NCBI GenBank assembly: GCA_034509425.1
Contig: JAVTVJ010000012.1
Span: forward strand, 11,629,001-11,693,000
Direction: 5' to 3'
Source: Eopsaltria australis
Lineage: Eukaryota; Chordata; Aves; Passeriformes; Petroicidae
Length of the DNA stretch: 64,000 nucleotides
Every line of letters begins with the position of its first letter. The stretch's first letter is position 1. Position numbers and translations under genes: made by a program. The notes beneath the pieces were generated by a model that saw nothing but the letters and a program-made list of their open reading frames with translations, did no database searches and was not told where the DNA came from. Shown here in pieces: positions 48,661-62,700 of the stretch.

Positions 48661-51600
48661 GGGAAGGAAAGAGCTGATTCAAAACATCTGGAAAAAAGGA
48701 AGGGAAAGAAGAAAAAATAGAGAAAGTGAAAAGCAAGCCACATCACACTATCACTCTTTGTGGAGAGTGGCTATTGGGATGGTAGCACATCATCCCATGG
48801 AGCCTGGGAGTTGCAGGCTTCCCCTGCTCCCTGTGAGAATCTCACATTTCAGAAGGTGAGGGCAGTTGAGTTTGTTTCCTGGATCTTTGCCTCTCTGTGC
48901 ATATAAAGCATTTTTCTTCTCTAAACCAGAGAATTGGCAGGGATGTCTTCAAAAGGAGGGCTAAGAGCTTTTCCCCTGTTTTTATTACGTTGGGAGTTCT
49001 TAGCACAGTGCATTGATTTTATTTAGCACCTTTATGGGCAGAGATAGTGGCTTTATGCTGAAACTCTTCGAGTTTCATAGCTCTGCCTCAGTATCTAACT
49101 ATCTTCTATTGGTACTAACACCATGGCAGTTATGCAAGTGAGATGAGTAGAGCGTAAAATATATAATGAAACTAATGAAAAAGTGGTTGATAATAATTTA
49201 AAGCATCTATAAAACTGCAGGACTTGACGGCATAGACGTCTAAATGCTAGAAGTCGCATTCCAGATATAATTTTTGAGAGTTCTTTCTCACCCCTGTGGG
49301 CTAGAAGATATTCTGAACCCTGCAGTTCAAATTATAGAGAGAAGTCTTGCAGCTTAGGAAATACATGGTTATCATATTGGATTAAATGAAAATAACCATT
49401 AAATATCAGAGAAAATGCACTTCATGAGTTATACAGGATGCAAAAAAAATATTAGGACGTTGGAGAATATAAATTCCATATTTACATCCCTACGACTAAT
49501 CCAAGACTTTGCAGTGGTCATATAAATAGACATTTTAGACACATGTAACCACATCCTAGGTGACTGCAGTGATAACTTCATGTGGTCTGTCATCATGTGG
49601 TTCTAAGCTGGTCTATGTAGACTCAACAGGACAAATTAACTTGGCAGGATTTCCAGTCTTCCCTAGCCAGACCTCTTCTGGTACCTGAAGTAGATTAAGC
49701 AGAACTACAGCAACTTTGATGGATTTCAGGCTCTCTGCCGTTGGGTAAGACTATGCAACATTTATGAGGTTATGGTGATCACTTGATTATGTGACCATTG
49801 GACAACAAGAAAAACATTGGTGCATGAAACACAAAAAGCAGCAAAGTGTACGTGTCCAAGAGATTCTTCAAAGGCCTTTTCTCTCTAGCACTGTAAAACC
49901 TAAGCCAGTGAATTGTCACTCTTCTATCAAAGTAAAGTATTCCTGCTTTTTGAAATCCATTCACATGAACATATTTTACAGATTTGTTTCTAAATGAATA
50001 CTTGTGTTGCAGACAAATTTCCTCCCAAGAGCTGAGGAAATTTAACAGTGTCCTGTAGTTAAAAAAATTCCTCTTCTGGTAGTGTCATCAGTATTAACAG
50101 TTTCAAAAAAATGCCTAGCATTTAAAAAAGCTGTTTTCTTTGATGGGATCATTCATTTACAAATATGCAATAAATACAGATTTCACTAATAGAAAAAATG
50201 AAGATTTAAAAAATATTTGAAAAAAAGATGCTGTGCTTTTAAAACTTTACCATCAATCTGGGGATGAGTCTTCCTTTATTTATGTATGTTTCATAAAATA
50301 TTGGTGTTCAGAATGGTTTGGTTTTGGGGAAATGGTTTTATTGTCTTCTTGTATTTGTTCTTGTCCCACAGTTTCACTTTGAATCATTTTGAAGCAGTCT
50401 TTCACAGAACACTCAGGTATGCTGAAATGAAAGGAAAAACGATAGCTGTGCTCACCCATTCTTCCCAGGATAAATATTAATAGTGTTGAGGCTATCCCAT
50501 GGAACACAAAGAACACCTTTAATAGTGACATTTACAAAGCAGACCAAGTGTCAGCTAAGGTGAGCTGGTACAGAGCTGTACAAAGGAAAAGTGGAAGAGC
50601 AAACACAGTGTTAACCAGGAGCAGAGCCGTGCTGAGGTTACATTCCCAGGTGTAAGTACCATGACTCTTTTTTTGCTCCTTCCTCCAGTGTTTTGAAGTT
50701 AATTTTCCTTTTAATGGAAATTCAGTGTTGTACAGGGGAGATAAAGATACTATAACTCCTTCATGAGTCAGAGTGGACTGGGATTTTATTTCTGTGACTT
50801 GGTATCAGGTAGAACCATCAAAGCAAGTGGATCAAGCTCTGTGGTGACATACCATGCTTTGCACTAGGTCACACCCTCCTTTTCACAGAGGATACTGGCA
50901 TCAATGTACTGGGGAAAAGTCCCTTTTCTTCAGTTCGTGCCAGTTCCATTGTTAGGAAACTGTTCTTTCATAAGGGAGGCATCAGAATGCAGCTGCCCAA
51001 TGTTGCTATTTTAGGTTATAAATTATGTTGGAAAAACAGATGATAAATGAACACTCCACTGAAGACAGGCTAGCTGCTGGAATTTACTGGTGTTGCTTGG
51101 GGGTGGGGACACAGAAACAACATAATGAATTGCTAGTTAATTAGGGAAGTCTAATTAACATAACACAGTAACTCTATTTCTTCACCTTTATAACATAGTC
51201 ACTAGATTCTTCCTGCCCTTCAGCTGACTATACAATTTATGAATTACCCTAATGAAATTTAAGAAACAACCTAATGAAAGATTAAAAAGGATGGAAGTCA
51301 TGACTAGAAAAATAAAGGACTAAATTTTTCGTTAAATATATCTGAGTCAGAAGAGAAAGCTATAATCCAGATATATAACATCCAGTAACTGCTCATTCTT
51401 CAATCAAAGGCAAAATTTAACAAGAATATTCCCTGCTCTTCGTCACTTCCAGTAGCTGGTTTCTTCAAGGCAATGACAAATCTGCAGGTGAACATGCAGC
51501 ACTGCATTTCTGAACAAAATTATTTCATGGTTGTAGGAAAGCCTAAAGAAAATTGCTGTGGCACAATTGTTTGATTTTGTAGGAAGCATTCATAAAGATT

Positions 51601-53428
51601 GCTGCAAAAGTAAGAAACTGAAAAATCATGGAAAGAATGGGAAAAGCTTTGAAAAAATTGTGTCAATACCAAGCATGTCAGTGTCCAAAGCTGTTAAATA
51701 AAAATGATAACACTGCCTTCCTTTGTGAATACAGTGAGATCTACTGATTAGAAGACTTCATTAGGTTGATAGTAAGGACACCAGCACTATGAGTTCTGAA
51801 CCTGTGGTCATGGGAGTAATGGATGCAAACAGCTACATTCAGGCATCTTCAGATACTGTGGTAAATACTGCTTTACATAATATTATAGATTGGCAAATGC
51901 ACCAGTAATTTTTCTAGGAGTGGTTTTGTTTCGTCATTTGTTCATAAACTATACTGGGTGATTAACTGACCATTCACAAACAAACACTTGTTTTCATTCT
52001 GTTCATTAAAAAACCCCCAAATATAAAGATGTTTATCATATTGATTCAAATAACCAGCACATTCAATAATGATTTGTTGCACCTCCGGCTGTTTGGCAAC
52101 AGAGTACAGGAATAAACAGATTATTCAATGTATTATTCAATGAGAAGTTCTCAGTTCTAAAGAAAATTTATTGCAAAAGTTACAACTCTATAAATTTGAA
52201 GCACAAATGATATTGAAATATGTACAAGAAAATGCATTATTTGTTCATGAAGCAGAAAGGAAAAATAGACTTTTACTAGTCTGAAAATTAGGCCCAAAAC
52301 CGACCACTTATTTACCCAACTGTAGGATGCAGAAGCAAAACTTGTGTAAGGGAAGACTTCCAGTTCTATCACAATTAGTGTTAAAAAGGCAACAACTAAT
52401 AGCAAGGTTGCCAATTTACTTCTACTCTTTGATCATTCAGGCCTTTTTGCTGGTAAGGAAAGGAAATGGAATGATTTTTTAACACGGATTTCTGCTATTC
52501 ATTAACTTCTTCTTTGTCCTTATTTAACTTCAGTGAAGCAAAAAACTAAAAACAAATGAATGAAAACAAAAGAGAAGGAAGACAATAAAATATTAGAACA
52601 TCTAAAATGAATGTTTAAAAATAGAAATATTTTGGGAATGATGTGATAAGGATCCAGACATAAAGGTTTAGAGTCTCATAAAAATTGTCAAATGTCATTG
52701 TTATAGCAGGAGTCTCACAAAAATTATGCTTTTTCTTAAAATCACAGTGATCAGTGTACTGTGATTATGTGAAGATCCTAGCTTTTCTTGTTTTGACATT
52801 ATATTTGCAAGATACAAATCTTAATACATATGCATATTGTACACAAGATGACTAAGCATTCAAAAAACAAACAAAAAAAAAAAGCAGATCTAGATTTTTA
52901 AAGCTTATCTTTTAAAAAAATCTGATAATTAAAAACTGTGAATTAACAATATTAATTTAAGTATTTACTGAAAATTACCTATTTCTATTTTATAAACATT
53001 AAGACTTTATTTTATGTGGCCCAAGGATACAGAATTTCTGAGTGCATCACATTAACTAAATCCAAAGAGTGGGGGGATAAAATGCAATGGAACAGGTGAA
53101 AATATTTATTAAAAATTGACTATGTTTAACAATGTCTTAAGTAGCCTCTTAATTCTCTTGTTGTGAAGTGTTGTTTGTCCTTGAAAAACCTTTACATGAA
53201 CCAACTGGAGTTAATTTGGCTCAAAACAATAGTTCTTTTGTACAATGAAGAAGACTCCAAGGAAGCAGAAACAGTAAAACAAAGTTCTGCTCACACAAGG
53301 TTTTGACAATGTTCACATCTGCATGGCTACAGAAGGAGAATTTCAGACCTTTTGGGGAATTAAATTTTCATAACAGATGGTCCTATAACAAGCAGCAATT
53401 CACATCAATATTTTTGCCTCTTTTTATA

Positions 53429-53943
53429 GCCTGGTATCAGTTGGGATCATGTTAATGTCTTCCTAGTAGCTGGTACAGAGCTGTATTTTGAATTTAGGAT
53501 AAGAATAATGTTGATAACACGCTGATGGTTTAGTTGTGCTGTGCAGTGCTGACTCTAAGTCAAGGGCTTTTCCACTTCTCATGCTGCCCTGCCAGTAAGG
53601 GAGGTGGCAGGACACAAAAAACTGGGAGGGGACACAGCCAGGATAGTTGACCCCAACTGAATTAAGGGATATTTCATACAATGTGGCATCATGCAGGACA
53701 ATAAAACTGTGAGGAGTTAGCTGTGAGGGGCTGGGTACTGGTCAGTGGATGGTGAGCAGTTGCACTATGCATCACTTGTTTTGTAGATCTTTTTATCATA
53801 ATTATTATTTTCCCTTCCTTTCCTGTAATGTTGTCTTTAACTCCATCCGTGAGCTCTACATTTTTCCAGCTCTTCCATATTCCTCTGCTGGGGAGTGAGT
53901 GAACAGCTGTGCGGTGTTTAGCTTCCCACTGGGTTAAACCACA
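53429..53943 (+). mobile_element. Solo LTR of the same avian ERV family (plus strand)
   Basis: This is the reverse orientation of the LTRs at 13587 and 26873. It starts near CCTGGTATCAGTTGGGATCA. It continues with TAGTAGCTGGTACAGAGCTG, GTTGATAACACGCTGATGG, GGGAGGGGACACAGCCAGGA and TTGACCCCAACTGAATTAAG, and ends in GGGTTAAACCACA at 53943. A TTTTATCATAATTATTATTT stretch replaces part of the usual U5 region. No clear target duplication is seen and no internal viral sequence adjoins it. Frames on either strand here are not host genes. Confidence 0.8.
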
Positions 53944-56900
53944 ACACCTGGCCTGTGATTTCCTCAAACATAATCATTGTCTCAAAGAGCTGGCATTTTT
54001 ATATTTCAAGAAGACATCGAAGTTCATTAACATTGCACTGCTGGATTCCTGTCTGAACTATGCTTTTCTGTTATTAACTGAGCCAAGCCATACAGTAACT
54101 CTTTCTAGATTTGAATGTGCACATATATTTTTGTTGTTGTATATAGATAGAATAAGTATCTTAGATATCAGTTCTCTGAATCTGAGTGCACTAAAACTTC
54201 ATCTCTTCTGTATGCAAAGGACAGATTTATAAATTTGCAGATGTCATACAAAAAAAAAAAAAAACAAACAAAAAACAACAACCCAAACCCAACAAAATTA
54301 CAACACACTGTCCTAAATCCTTTTATTGTACTTTGTTTATGGTTTTGAAGCCTTATGTCTGGGTGCAGTATATTTTAGTGTTCTTAGCAGAGAAGCAGAC
54401 ATAAAGCAGATCTAGAATGTGATAGTACTCGACACACGATTCATCAAGAATAGACAGGGGCAGATGGAAGCTTGCACACAAACTCCCATTGCCTGTAAGC
54501 TGCCTGGACTCACATTCCACTGGGAGTCATGCAGGAAGGTTACAGGGAGTTCAAAGTCCAAAAGATGTACATATCCATGAGAGACGATAGAGACTGCTCT
54601 TGCCAGGGCTAACAACTGGTGCTTTCTGTAGGATTGTACTGTGAATCTCATATATCTATGACATTTTATAATAGGGCTAACATTGTTTTAACAGGATTCC
54701 TCTATTCCTCAGTTTATCATCCTGATCCTAATATTGTGTGGGTTAAAAGAAAATGCTCCTTGACATTGTGATACTGCCCTAATTATGCCATGGTGAAAGA
54801 TCTTGCTATGCTGATTACAGTCCCTTTGCATGACTCAGGTACTCTGGTACTGAGCAGGTGAGCTCAGAACTGCCTTCAGGGCAGCTGCTTGGCTCTTGGA
54901 GCAACTGTGCATGATAAACTATTTAGTCTCTTTAAAAGGCTTGGTTTAAAGTCCTTTCTAGACAACAGGAATCCCCTTCTGGATCAGGTTCAATATCCAA
55001 ACTCTGCAGTTCCCATTCAGGCTAATGTCATAAATGGGATGACACACCTGAGTAAAAGTAGCAGGATCAGGGACCTAAACAGAGTAATTTAAACTGTGCC
55101 AAAACCTCCCCTCATGAAATAGTGAATAGAAACCTCCAAAAAATCAAACCAGATGTTGCAGCTTTTATTTGGATTCATTTATTACCCTGCTTTTCTGTAG
55201 GAGGATTTGGAGTCACCCCTTTTTAATGTCATTCAATACAGCAGAGATTGTATTTAGTCAGTAAATTTAATCATAATCTACACATGTTTATGACAAGTTG
55301 AGAGCCAATCTCATAAGATATAAAAAATTCATTACATTTAAATATTCATTGTTAGAAGAAGCTGTATTTCTGTTTGTGATAACAAAAATCAGTATGAGCA
55401 GGCAGACAAAATATATTAGGAAGCTAATTCAGAAGAAAAAGGAAAAACAATGTGAAGTCTTTACATGTATCTCATTTACTAAAAAATGCATAAGGACAAG
55501 GATATGAATCTGGCTTTGAGGAAATGTGTTAGTTCACTGTAGAAATCAGTCATACCTAATTAGAAACACCTCCCTTTTTAGCACAAAGGTCACCAGCTTG
55601 TAAATGAATCCTTGGTGGTGTTTCCTTAAGGAGTCCACATGTCTCATTTATCTCTGCAGTGCTCCCTCAAACACTGCAGCCATGCTCTGGTGCAGTTGCA
55701 CTCCCTGCTGCATCCCATGCTCCTGTTTCCCCATGATGAAGCACAGATCCCTCCTTTTCAGACATTTGGGTTTCTTTTAATGGAAAATCAGGACAAATGA
55801 GGGATGGGGAATATTCCTGTTTCTTCCTCTTATGCAGGTGGTGGGACACAGCTAAGAGGCACATCTGGGTACCAGAACCACAGAGGAATCATAGCCCATA
55901 GTACTGACAAGCTGTAATTGTTGTTAGTGTAGGAAGTAGCATAAACATTCTCTAATATTATCTTAAGAAAGAAGTCTGGTTAAAATGCCTGGAAACAAGA
56001 TAATAAAGATATAATTTATCTCATGAAGGAGGATTTAAATCCAGAGGCTCAGCGTGTGAGAATGAGACATAAAGATTTTCACCATTATGCACTCAAATTT
56101 ATGCTTATTGATAAAGTCAAACCTCTTAGTAACTGATGATTGTGGAGTGACCTCAGTCCAGACTCCTGCAGAAGCACAAGAACATCCTCTAGCCTTCTTA
56201 TGGTTCAGAACCTAGGGTAGTCTCAAAAGAGAGAATTACAGGATGGAGAGAGGCATGAAAAATAAGATGTATTTCCAATGATGTTCCTCCAAAGCAATAT
56301 TGAGCTGTATTTGGAGGACAATATGAGAAAACATGTTCAGTTCCAAATTCTGTTTTTTGTAGAGAGAACCACAGCACTTGTTTGGCATTTTTCAGCAGTA
56401 CTGGAATAAAAATGTTTATTACAGTTAATATTAAAATCCTCATATAAATTCCCACTCTATTTGCCAAATAGATGAAAAGTTATCTCTGCAATTTATTAAT
56501 AACATTTTTGCATGCTACCTAAATTAAAAAAAAAGTGATTCTTCTTTAAATTGGTGTCAACAGTGATTAGCACACTTTATTGATTGATCACTAACTAAAA
56601 AGATTCCAAATCTAATGAATTTAAGACTCTCTTCAGACAGACTCAGAAAATCAATAAATAACATGACAGAAAATGTTATGAGACAAGAAGCTCCTGTCTG
56701 TCTTCTTAAAATATAGATACTGGTTCCTGTCTGTAGACTTTTATTTACTGTTGACTTAATATTACATTTACCAAAAAGTACATGGATGAAAAGGAGATGA
56801 TAAGAAAATGAAAGGTTTTGTAAAATGGGATTAAGTGGAAGAAAGTATTTTGTGTTGTAATAATGCATAGCAGACACTACAGAAATGCCTGTAAGGAAAA

Positions 56901-58236
56901 GTGGCCAGACACCAAGAGAAGAAACTATTCTTCTGAGAAACTGTCCAGTTCGTGTTTAAGATCACCACCATAACTCATTCTTACCATTTGTCTAGAATCA
57001 TACAGTAAAAATTGTTATCTCTGACAACACATCAGACCTCTCCTGATGATGTCCCATGTGATGTGGCAAAAAACTCATATACCTTCACACATTTTCCTTG
57101 CAACCTCTGTTTAGGCTTTTTGTACTAATTTTTAAGGCCTGCCATGATTCTGATGTACTGTTATCTGTTACTCCCTCCACAGTTTAACCAGGGCACCTGT
57201 GTTCTAAACCCTTCTTTTAATAAACATTTATCTACTTTTACTTTGTCTCACAATCTTTCTTTCATGAGTTTAAGCTTCACCACTGCTCTCTCCCTTGGAT
57301 GATAACATGGACATGGGCTTATGGAAGATATGGCATGAGTCACTGTACATCTGCTGAGCCTTAGTCCTTGAGAACACCACCAGTGTGGACTAATTAAGCT
57401 TAGTGGAGTCCACTTCCACTGTGAGCTAAACTCATTTTAATCATAGTTGTCTTTTGGGTTAAAATCACCATTGTTCAGGCAGTTTTCCCTACAGATTCAA
57501 GCAGGCTGATCACTTTTCCAAGAAGTGTACCAGTGCTTTTTAGCATGCAGATTAAGTTTAGTGTAATATCTGCCATTTAATTTTGGATTTATGATGAGAC
57601 TTTGCTATTTATATTTCAACCACTGTAAATACCATATTTTAATGAACAGTCTTGATGAACAATGGATGCTATTTCAGAATATAGTCTAAACTAAACCAAA
57701 ATATGACAGGAATGATAAATTCCTTTCAAACTTTTCTTGGAATGTAAATGAAACAAGGAAATATTTACCCTTCCTTCTTAGAGAAATTCACACCCAAGTG
57801 GTGAAGCATCATTATCTTTTAGCCTAGAAGCTTAATGAAAAAAACATAGAGGAAAAAATTTAGTCTACGACTATAAGAGGGACACAAAGTTAGCCAGTGA
57901 AATGCTATTGTATTGCAGCTGTAATGGAAAATGCCAGTAATCAATGATGACATGTGAAAGAATTATCTCTGCCAAGAAAATCCAACTGTATTGTCTCTCT
58001 TGGCTAACATTCACCCTATTATCTTTTGACAAAATGAATTCCTAGGCAGTACATTAAAGAACAGGTTGATGGACTTCTTTTTACCCCAGAAAAAAAGAAA
58101 GAAAAGGTTGCCAACTGAAATATAAGCAAAAATTTATTTTTCTTATTTTTTTTTTTAATGAGGCACATTTTTCTTAGGACATCTGAATATCAAAGCAATT
58201 AATTTGTATATTGGTAATTCGAAAGAGATTTAGTGC
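53944..58236. other. Single-copy AT-rich non-coding DNA
   Basis: No gene is recognised. An A-rich simple tract lies at 54250-54297. 54690-54850, 57520-57700 and 57890-58050 are repeat-free blocks with ATTA/octamer-like words that could be conserved elements, on weaker grounds than those entered separately. A minus-strand frame of 106 codons at 56557-56877 is probably chance. Confidence 0.5.
54250..54297 (+). repeat. A-rich simple repeat
   Basis: A15 is followed by CAAACAAAAAACAACAACCC, an A-rich run with regular C interruptions. It could be a retroposon tail, but no retroposed body or flanking duplication is recognised. Confidence 0.85.
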
Positions 58237-58420
58237 CATGGTAAGACACCAGAAAATGTTGCACAGAGAAACTGTGGATGCCCAGTCCCTAGAAGTGTTA
58301 AAGACCAGACTAGATGAGGTTTGAGCAACCTGGTCTAGTGTCTCTGTCCATTATGGGGGAGCTGGAACTAGGTGATCTTTATGGCGTCTTCTAACTCCTT
58401 AACATTCTGTGATTCTATAA
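58237..58420 (+). mobile_element. CR1 LINE, short 3'-terminal fragment
   Basis: It matches the CR1 3' UTR from the GGTTGCCCAGAGAAGCTGTGG-equivalent (TGTTGCACAGAGAAACTGTG) through GAGCAACCTGGTCTAGTG and AACTAGGTGATCTTTATGG to AACATTCTGTGATTCTATAA. It is severely 5'-truncated and of the same general subfamily as the copy at 12436-12599. Confidence 0.9.
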
Positions 58421-59672
58421 TTGCATGATGCTATGATATGATCTTGGTATCAAAAAGCAGAAGAAAGGCCTCAAGGCAAGAAGGAGTACATTACACTAAA
58501 CAATACATAGCTTCGAGATATTTGAAGGAGAAGGAGTGAAGGTCTAGGCAAATACCTAAGGCAAAAGAGCACATGTTAATTCACCAGAATTGAATCCTTC
58601 AGCAAATCTCCACAGCTGGTTTTTAGAGGTATTTCTTTGTTTAACGGGTCATTTGTGTGGGAGTTACCCAGTTTTAGGTTTTTTTTCTTTTCTATATTGC
58701 TTTTAATTCAATCTTTACATAGATCTGAGTCTTATGGAAGTTTTGGTATGGTGTTTTTGCTTGTTTGGATTGTTGGTTGGTTGGTTGGGGTTTTTTGTTG
58801 AGTTTTATTCTGTTGGGTTTTTTTCCCAGGCAACATGAGTATAATTTCTTCCTTTGTTGAATGAAAGCAGGTGGAACATCATCCATATGTGCAGAAACCC
58901 ATGCTAACAGGTGAAATTACTGATGCAACACAGCAAAGCAACTCCTGTGTGCATATGGAACCCAAGGCTGTGCCACAGAGCCCAGCTGCTCTCAAGGTCA
59001 CTTATGGCAACAGCAGAGATGATGACACTTAGGTTTTTGATGCATGCAGGTTATCATCACTAATATGACCAATACCTGCTTTCTAAAGCAGCTACTTCAT
59101 GAATAATCCATGAGGAAGCTGTGAATAAGCAGATGGATTGTAGCCGATGAGTTCCCTCTGTGCAGGCAGAGCACAGTTAGCAGTTTTGTACAACAAGTAA
59201 CATATAATACAGAAATCCCACACTACAGACACATCACTAAAAAATGGACATTGCCAAGGGCAGCTCTGCATGGGGTAGCATATAAAAAAGCAAGGGTGAC
59301 TCAGAAATGTGCAATCCAGATGTGACTTTATGTGTGTACTTTAAAGAAATAATGCAGGATGTACAGAAAAGATGAGAAATCCCCCCTCCCCTCTGAAGGA
59401 ACTAGAAAACACATAGTATTAAGCATTATACATTTATAAGGAAATTGGTAATTACTAGTTTTCTGCAAGGATTGCAGGTATTAACATGGCTAATATATAT
59501 TTTTGAACAAGTTTTTCAAATTAAAAGTCAAAATGAAAAACAAGTGGTGACTTCTTTCATTCATTTTATCTTCATCAGTGAATATGCATGTTTTGTGTCA
59601 TTCATTTAAATAAATAGAAATACTTATTTCACATATTTTTAAAGGCCATGAGAAATTTTAGCTAAAGCATTC
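58421..59672. other. Unique DNA with a GGTT run
   Basis: No gene is recognised. A (TTGG)n run lies at 58771-58790 within a T/G-rich stretch (58740-58830). Confidence 0.5.
58771..58790. repeat. Short (TTGG)n microsatellite
   Basis: Four to five TTGG units in tandem inside a T/G-rich stretch, with no recognised transposon. Confidence 0.85.
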
Positions 59673-59765
59673 AGATAGGACTCAAACATCTGGCTTCATT
59701 TTTTAGTCTTCCCTTGTGACCATTGACAGGTCACTTAAGGTGGGATCTCATTTTAGCCATCCAAA
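59673..59765 (+). repeat. Relic resembling a MIR SINE
   Basis: The order CAAACATCTGGCTTCATT, then CTTGTGACCATTGACAGGTCA, CACTTAAGGTGGGATCTCA and TTTTAGCCATCC follows the MIR core (GTGTGACCTTGGGCAAGTCACTTAACCTCTCTGTGCCTCAGTTTCC). It is diverged and short, and the consensus comparison was made from memory. Confidence 0.42.
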
Positions 59766-62700
59766 GCTAGGCTGGAATGGTTGCTCCCACTTTTTCTGTT
59801 AGACACTGTTAGTTGTTCATGTAGGGTGCTTCACTCTATGAATTTTAACCTTTTTAGATCTTTATTTTAGACAATGTCTTTCTCAGATCCCAGCAATATG
59901 CTCTCTGAATACTTAGACAGGAGTGACATTGCATGGTTATCTGAAGACCTGTAAAAGGGAGTAATAGCAAGAACACAACTATAAGAGTAACAAAAGTTTT
60001 TTTCTGTCACGTTGCACATCTAAATTGTTAACTCTGTGCATATGAAGGTTATCTCTTAGGTTAATAGGTCCAGTCTTCCAGTCTAGATTGAAACATTGTA
60101 TTATTATTGTCACACACATACACACATGCACATATATAAAACAATTTAATCATTTTTGTACCACAGTAGCCAGGATAACCCTAGCCATTTTAATAAACTG
60201 CTTAATTAATCTTTTCTAAAAGTGATACAATCAACAAGATAAATATATAAGTGTAAAGGCTTCCAGGATCTAAAAATTTAATTGGAATTGACTCACTCTC
60301 CACATCTTCTGCTGAAGTAGATGGAGAATGTATCAGATCAAACCAAAACGGCTGCTGAAGAGTCATGGCTTGAGAGGAAGGCATAATTGGTTTGAGGACA
60401 TTTATTATAAATTACTTCAGGAAGAAAAGTTAAGACTAGTTTACCAAAACTGAAGGAAAGGAAGAAGTTCTACACAGACAATAATTAAATAAGACAGACT
60501 TTGGCAAAGATACTCTGTTAATGCCAAGTTTTAAAGGAAAGAGATACAAAACTTACAGTGATTAGAAGTGATTAAGAAGTTTAGAATAGATGGGTACATG
60601 GAGTACCTCTTGGGAGAATGGCATCACTGGATGCAGAGAGCTGATCAAGAGCTAGCTTTTCTAGTTGTGGGCAATTTCATTTTTCAAAAATGCTGTAAGA
60701 CAAAATTATGAATGGTATCCTCTGCTGAACAGTATTTTCTGTGACATGATTTTATTCATCATAGCTATCTCAGTGACCAGATCCAATTTTATAAAATACA
60801 AAATGTCTCCCAAGATATAGTGTGTTCTGTAGTCATCATGTACTTCACAGGTAGTATGGCATATTTTTCATCTTGTAATAGTTAGAAATCATGACTCTAC
60901 TATATCACAGTGATGACAGTACTATGTCACAAATATAATCTCCTTACACATCTTTGGTGGGGTAGAAGAGAAATTTTTATTGTAATGGGTCAGGCATCAT
61001 AAGAACAAAGTAAGAATGAGAATAAAAATAATTATGAAATTCCAGAGTCATGCAAAAGATTATCTACTTTAAAAAAACCGAATTCTTATACAATTATAAT
61101 CTTCTGTGAATTCATGTTGGATTTTATTATTTTTCTCTAACACTGGTTATGGTTTTCATTTTTGATTTCTGCATCATCATTGAAAATACATAATACCAAA
61201 TGACCCAGCCTGGCTACTCACTACCCTGATCTCTTAGATATAAAGCAGATATATTAAATGCTATCCTTGAAGGGGGCTCAAAAATGTTGCCAGTAAAAAG
61301 TGCTGTATGACTTAAATGTGCCTTAACGTGACCATCTCTAGTGAAGGCACGTTTAAATTTTCTTCCAGCACTGCTGCTGGCTTAAGTGCTCCATTCCTCT
61401 CATGCTATAAGCACAGGAGTAGAAAGAGTGTCTGTCCTTCTTGAACAGAGGCCAAAGATGAAAGCTGCTTTCATCTTCCCTTCTGATTCCCTTCATCTGT
61501 TTTTAGAGCGCAAGGCAAATACAGATTTTAGAAAACTCTGTAGATTGAATGCAATGAGATGCTATATGTCATCTTTACTGAAAAAAAATTAAAAAGAAAT
61601 GTAAATCCATTTGTTATTGCGCAGATGAGTGGGAAATTATCTGGGTCAGAAGCCATTGTGAGCGTAAGAGTCTTTAATTGCCCTAAAACACACAAAGAAC
61701 TTCAGCAAGGAAATTACAACTGAATGTGATAAAAGGGAAAATAAACATGCAGTGAAGAACCCTGGAAGTAAGTGTCCATAAACGGATCCTTTGAACAAGT
61801 TAAAAATTACTCTTTTATCTTTAAACTCAGAGTTCTTTTATTTATTGGAGGAAATGCTACCTGGGAGATATTGTGATGATAAGAATTATCCAAATGTTTC
61901 CAGGAGATGGTATAGATACTATCTGACATGTTCCTGCCTGCTAAAAGTTGATACAAAGTGCTGCAGTCACTCTTTTAATTTTTAAGTTATTGCCTTGCTG
62001 ACCCTTCCCCCCTCCTCATTCCATTTTCTCATACATTTTGAATAGTTTATAATTACAAGAACAGCACTGAGGTCTCTGTGGAAAATGTAATTGCTGGTAA
62101 ATAGCTGTCTCTATCACCATCTCTACCAATAAGGCACATGCCCAGACACACAGAGGCACACATGCATAGTTTTACAGAAACACGAGCTTGGGCTTCAAGA
62201 GACATCATCTCTACAGTTTTTGCTGTACCATTTTTCACATTTTGTCAAAGTCTCGTTCTCTAGCCATAAGGTTGATTTGTTATTACTAAATTGTTTTAAT
62301 AAATGGAGCAAAGAGTCTTTAAGGCTAGCTTCAGAAACCTTTCTCATACTCTTCAAATTTTAACATGCTTTAGCTAAAGGTCACACTCTTGAACTGGAAT
62401 GCAGTTATTATGAACCAGGTATGAGTGACAGTAATCGGAGACTTTTTTTTGACCACCTTATATGCAGAATAAGCCATTGTTCCCTGTGTTGTCTTAAAAA
62501 TTGCTTTTTTGGTAGCCTGAGTTAACTGTGTAAAATGGAAAGCTAAACTTAATTTGTCAGTACTTTAACTTCTCTTTTTCAATAATTTTGAGCTGTGATA
62601 GCTTAAAACTCATTTCATTAGCAGCTAACATACAATTTACATGGGTTTGACATAGAAATTTGGTCCTTCAAATACGACACTCACTGCTCTAACACTTTAA

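Larger units (their letters stand above)
46589..53428. other. Long single-copy AT-rich stretch
   Basis: About 6.8 kb without a recognisable gene or transposon. It contains a short (GGTT)n run at 48039-48065, a candidate element at 48460-48660, a purine-rich tract at 48655-48740, a 12-bp tandem repeat (ATTATTCAATGT-type) near 52129-52143 and a 9-bp-stem hairpin at 52740-52766. Open frames are under 90 codons and look random. Confidence 0.5.

Noticed and set aside
53909..54232. 107-codon frame followed by an A15 run, resembling a retrocopy with a tail
   Set aside because: It starts inside an LTR end, has no recognisable protein, no AATAAA at the right distance and no flanking duplication.
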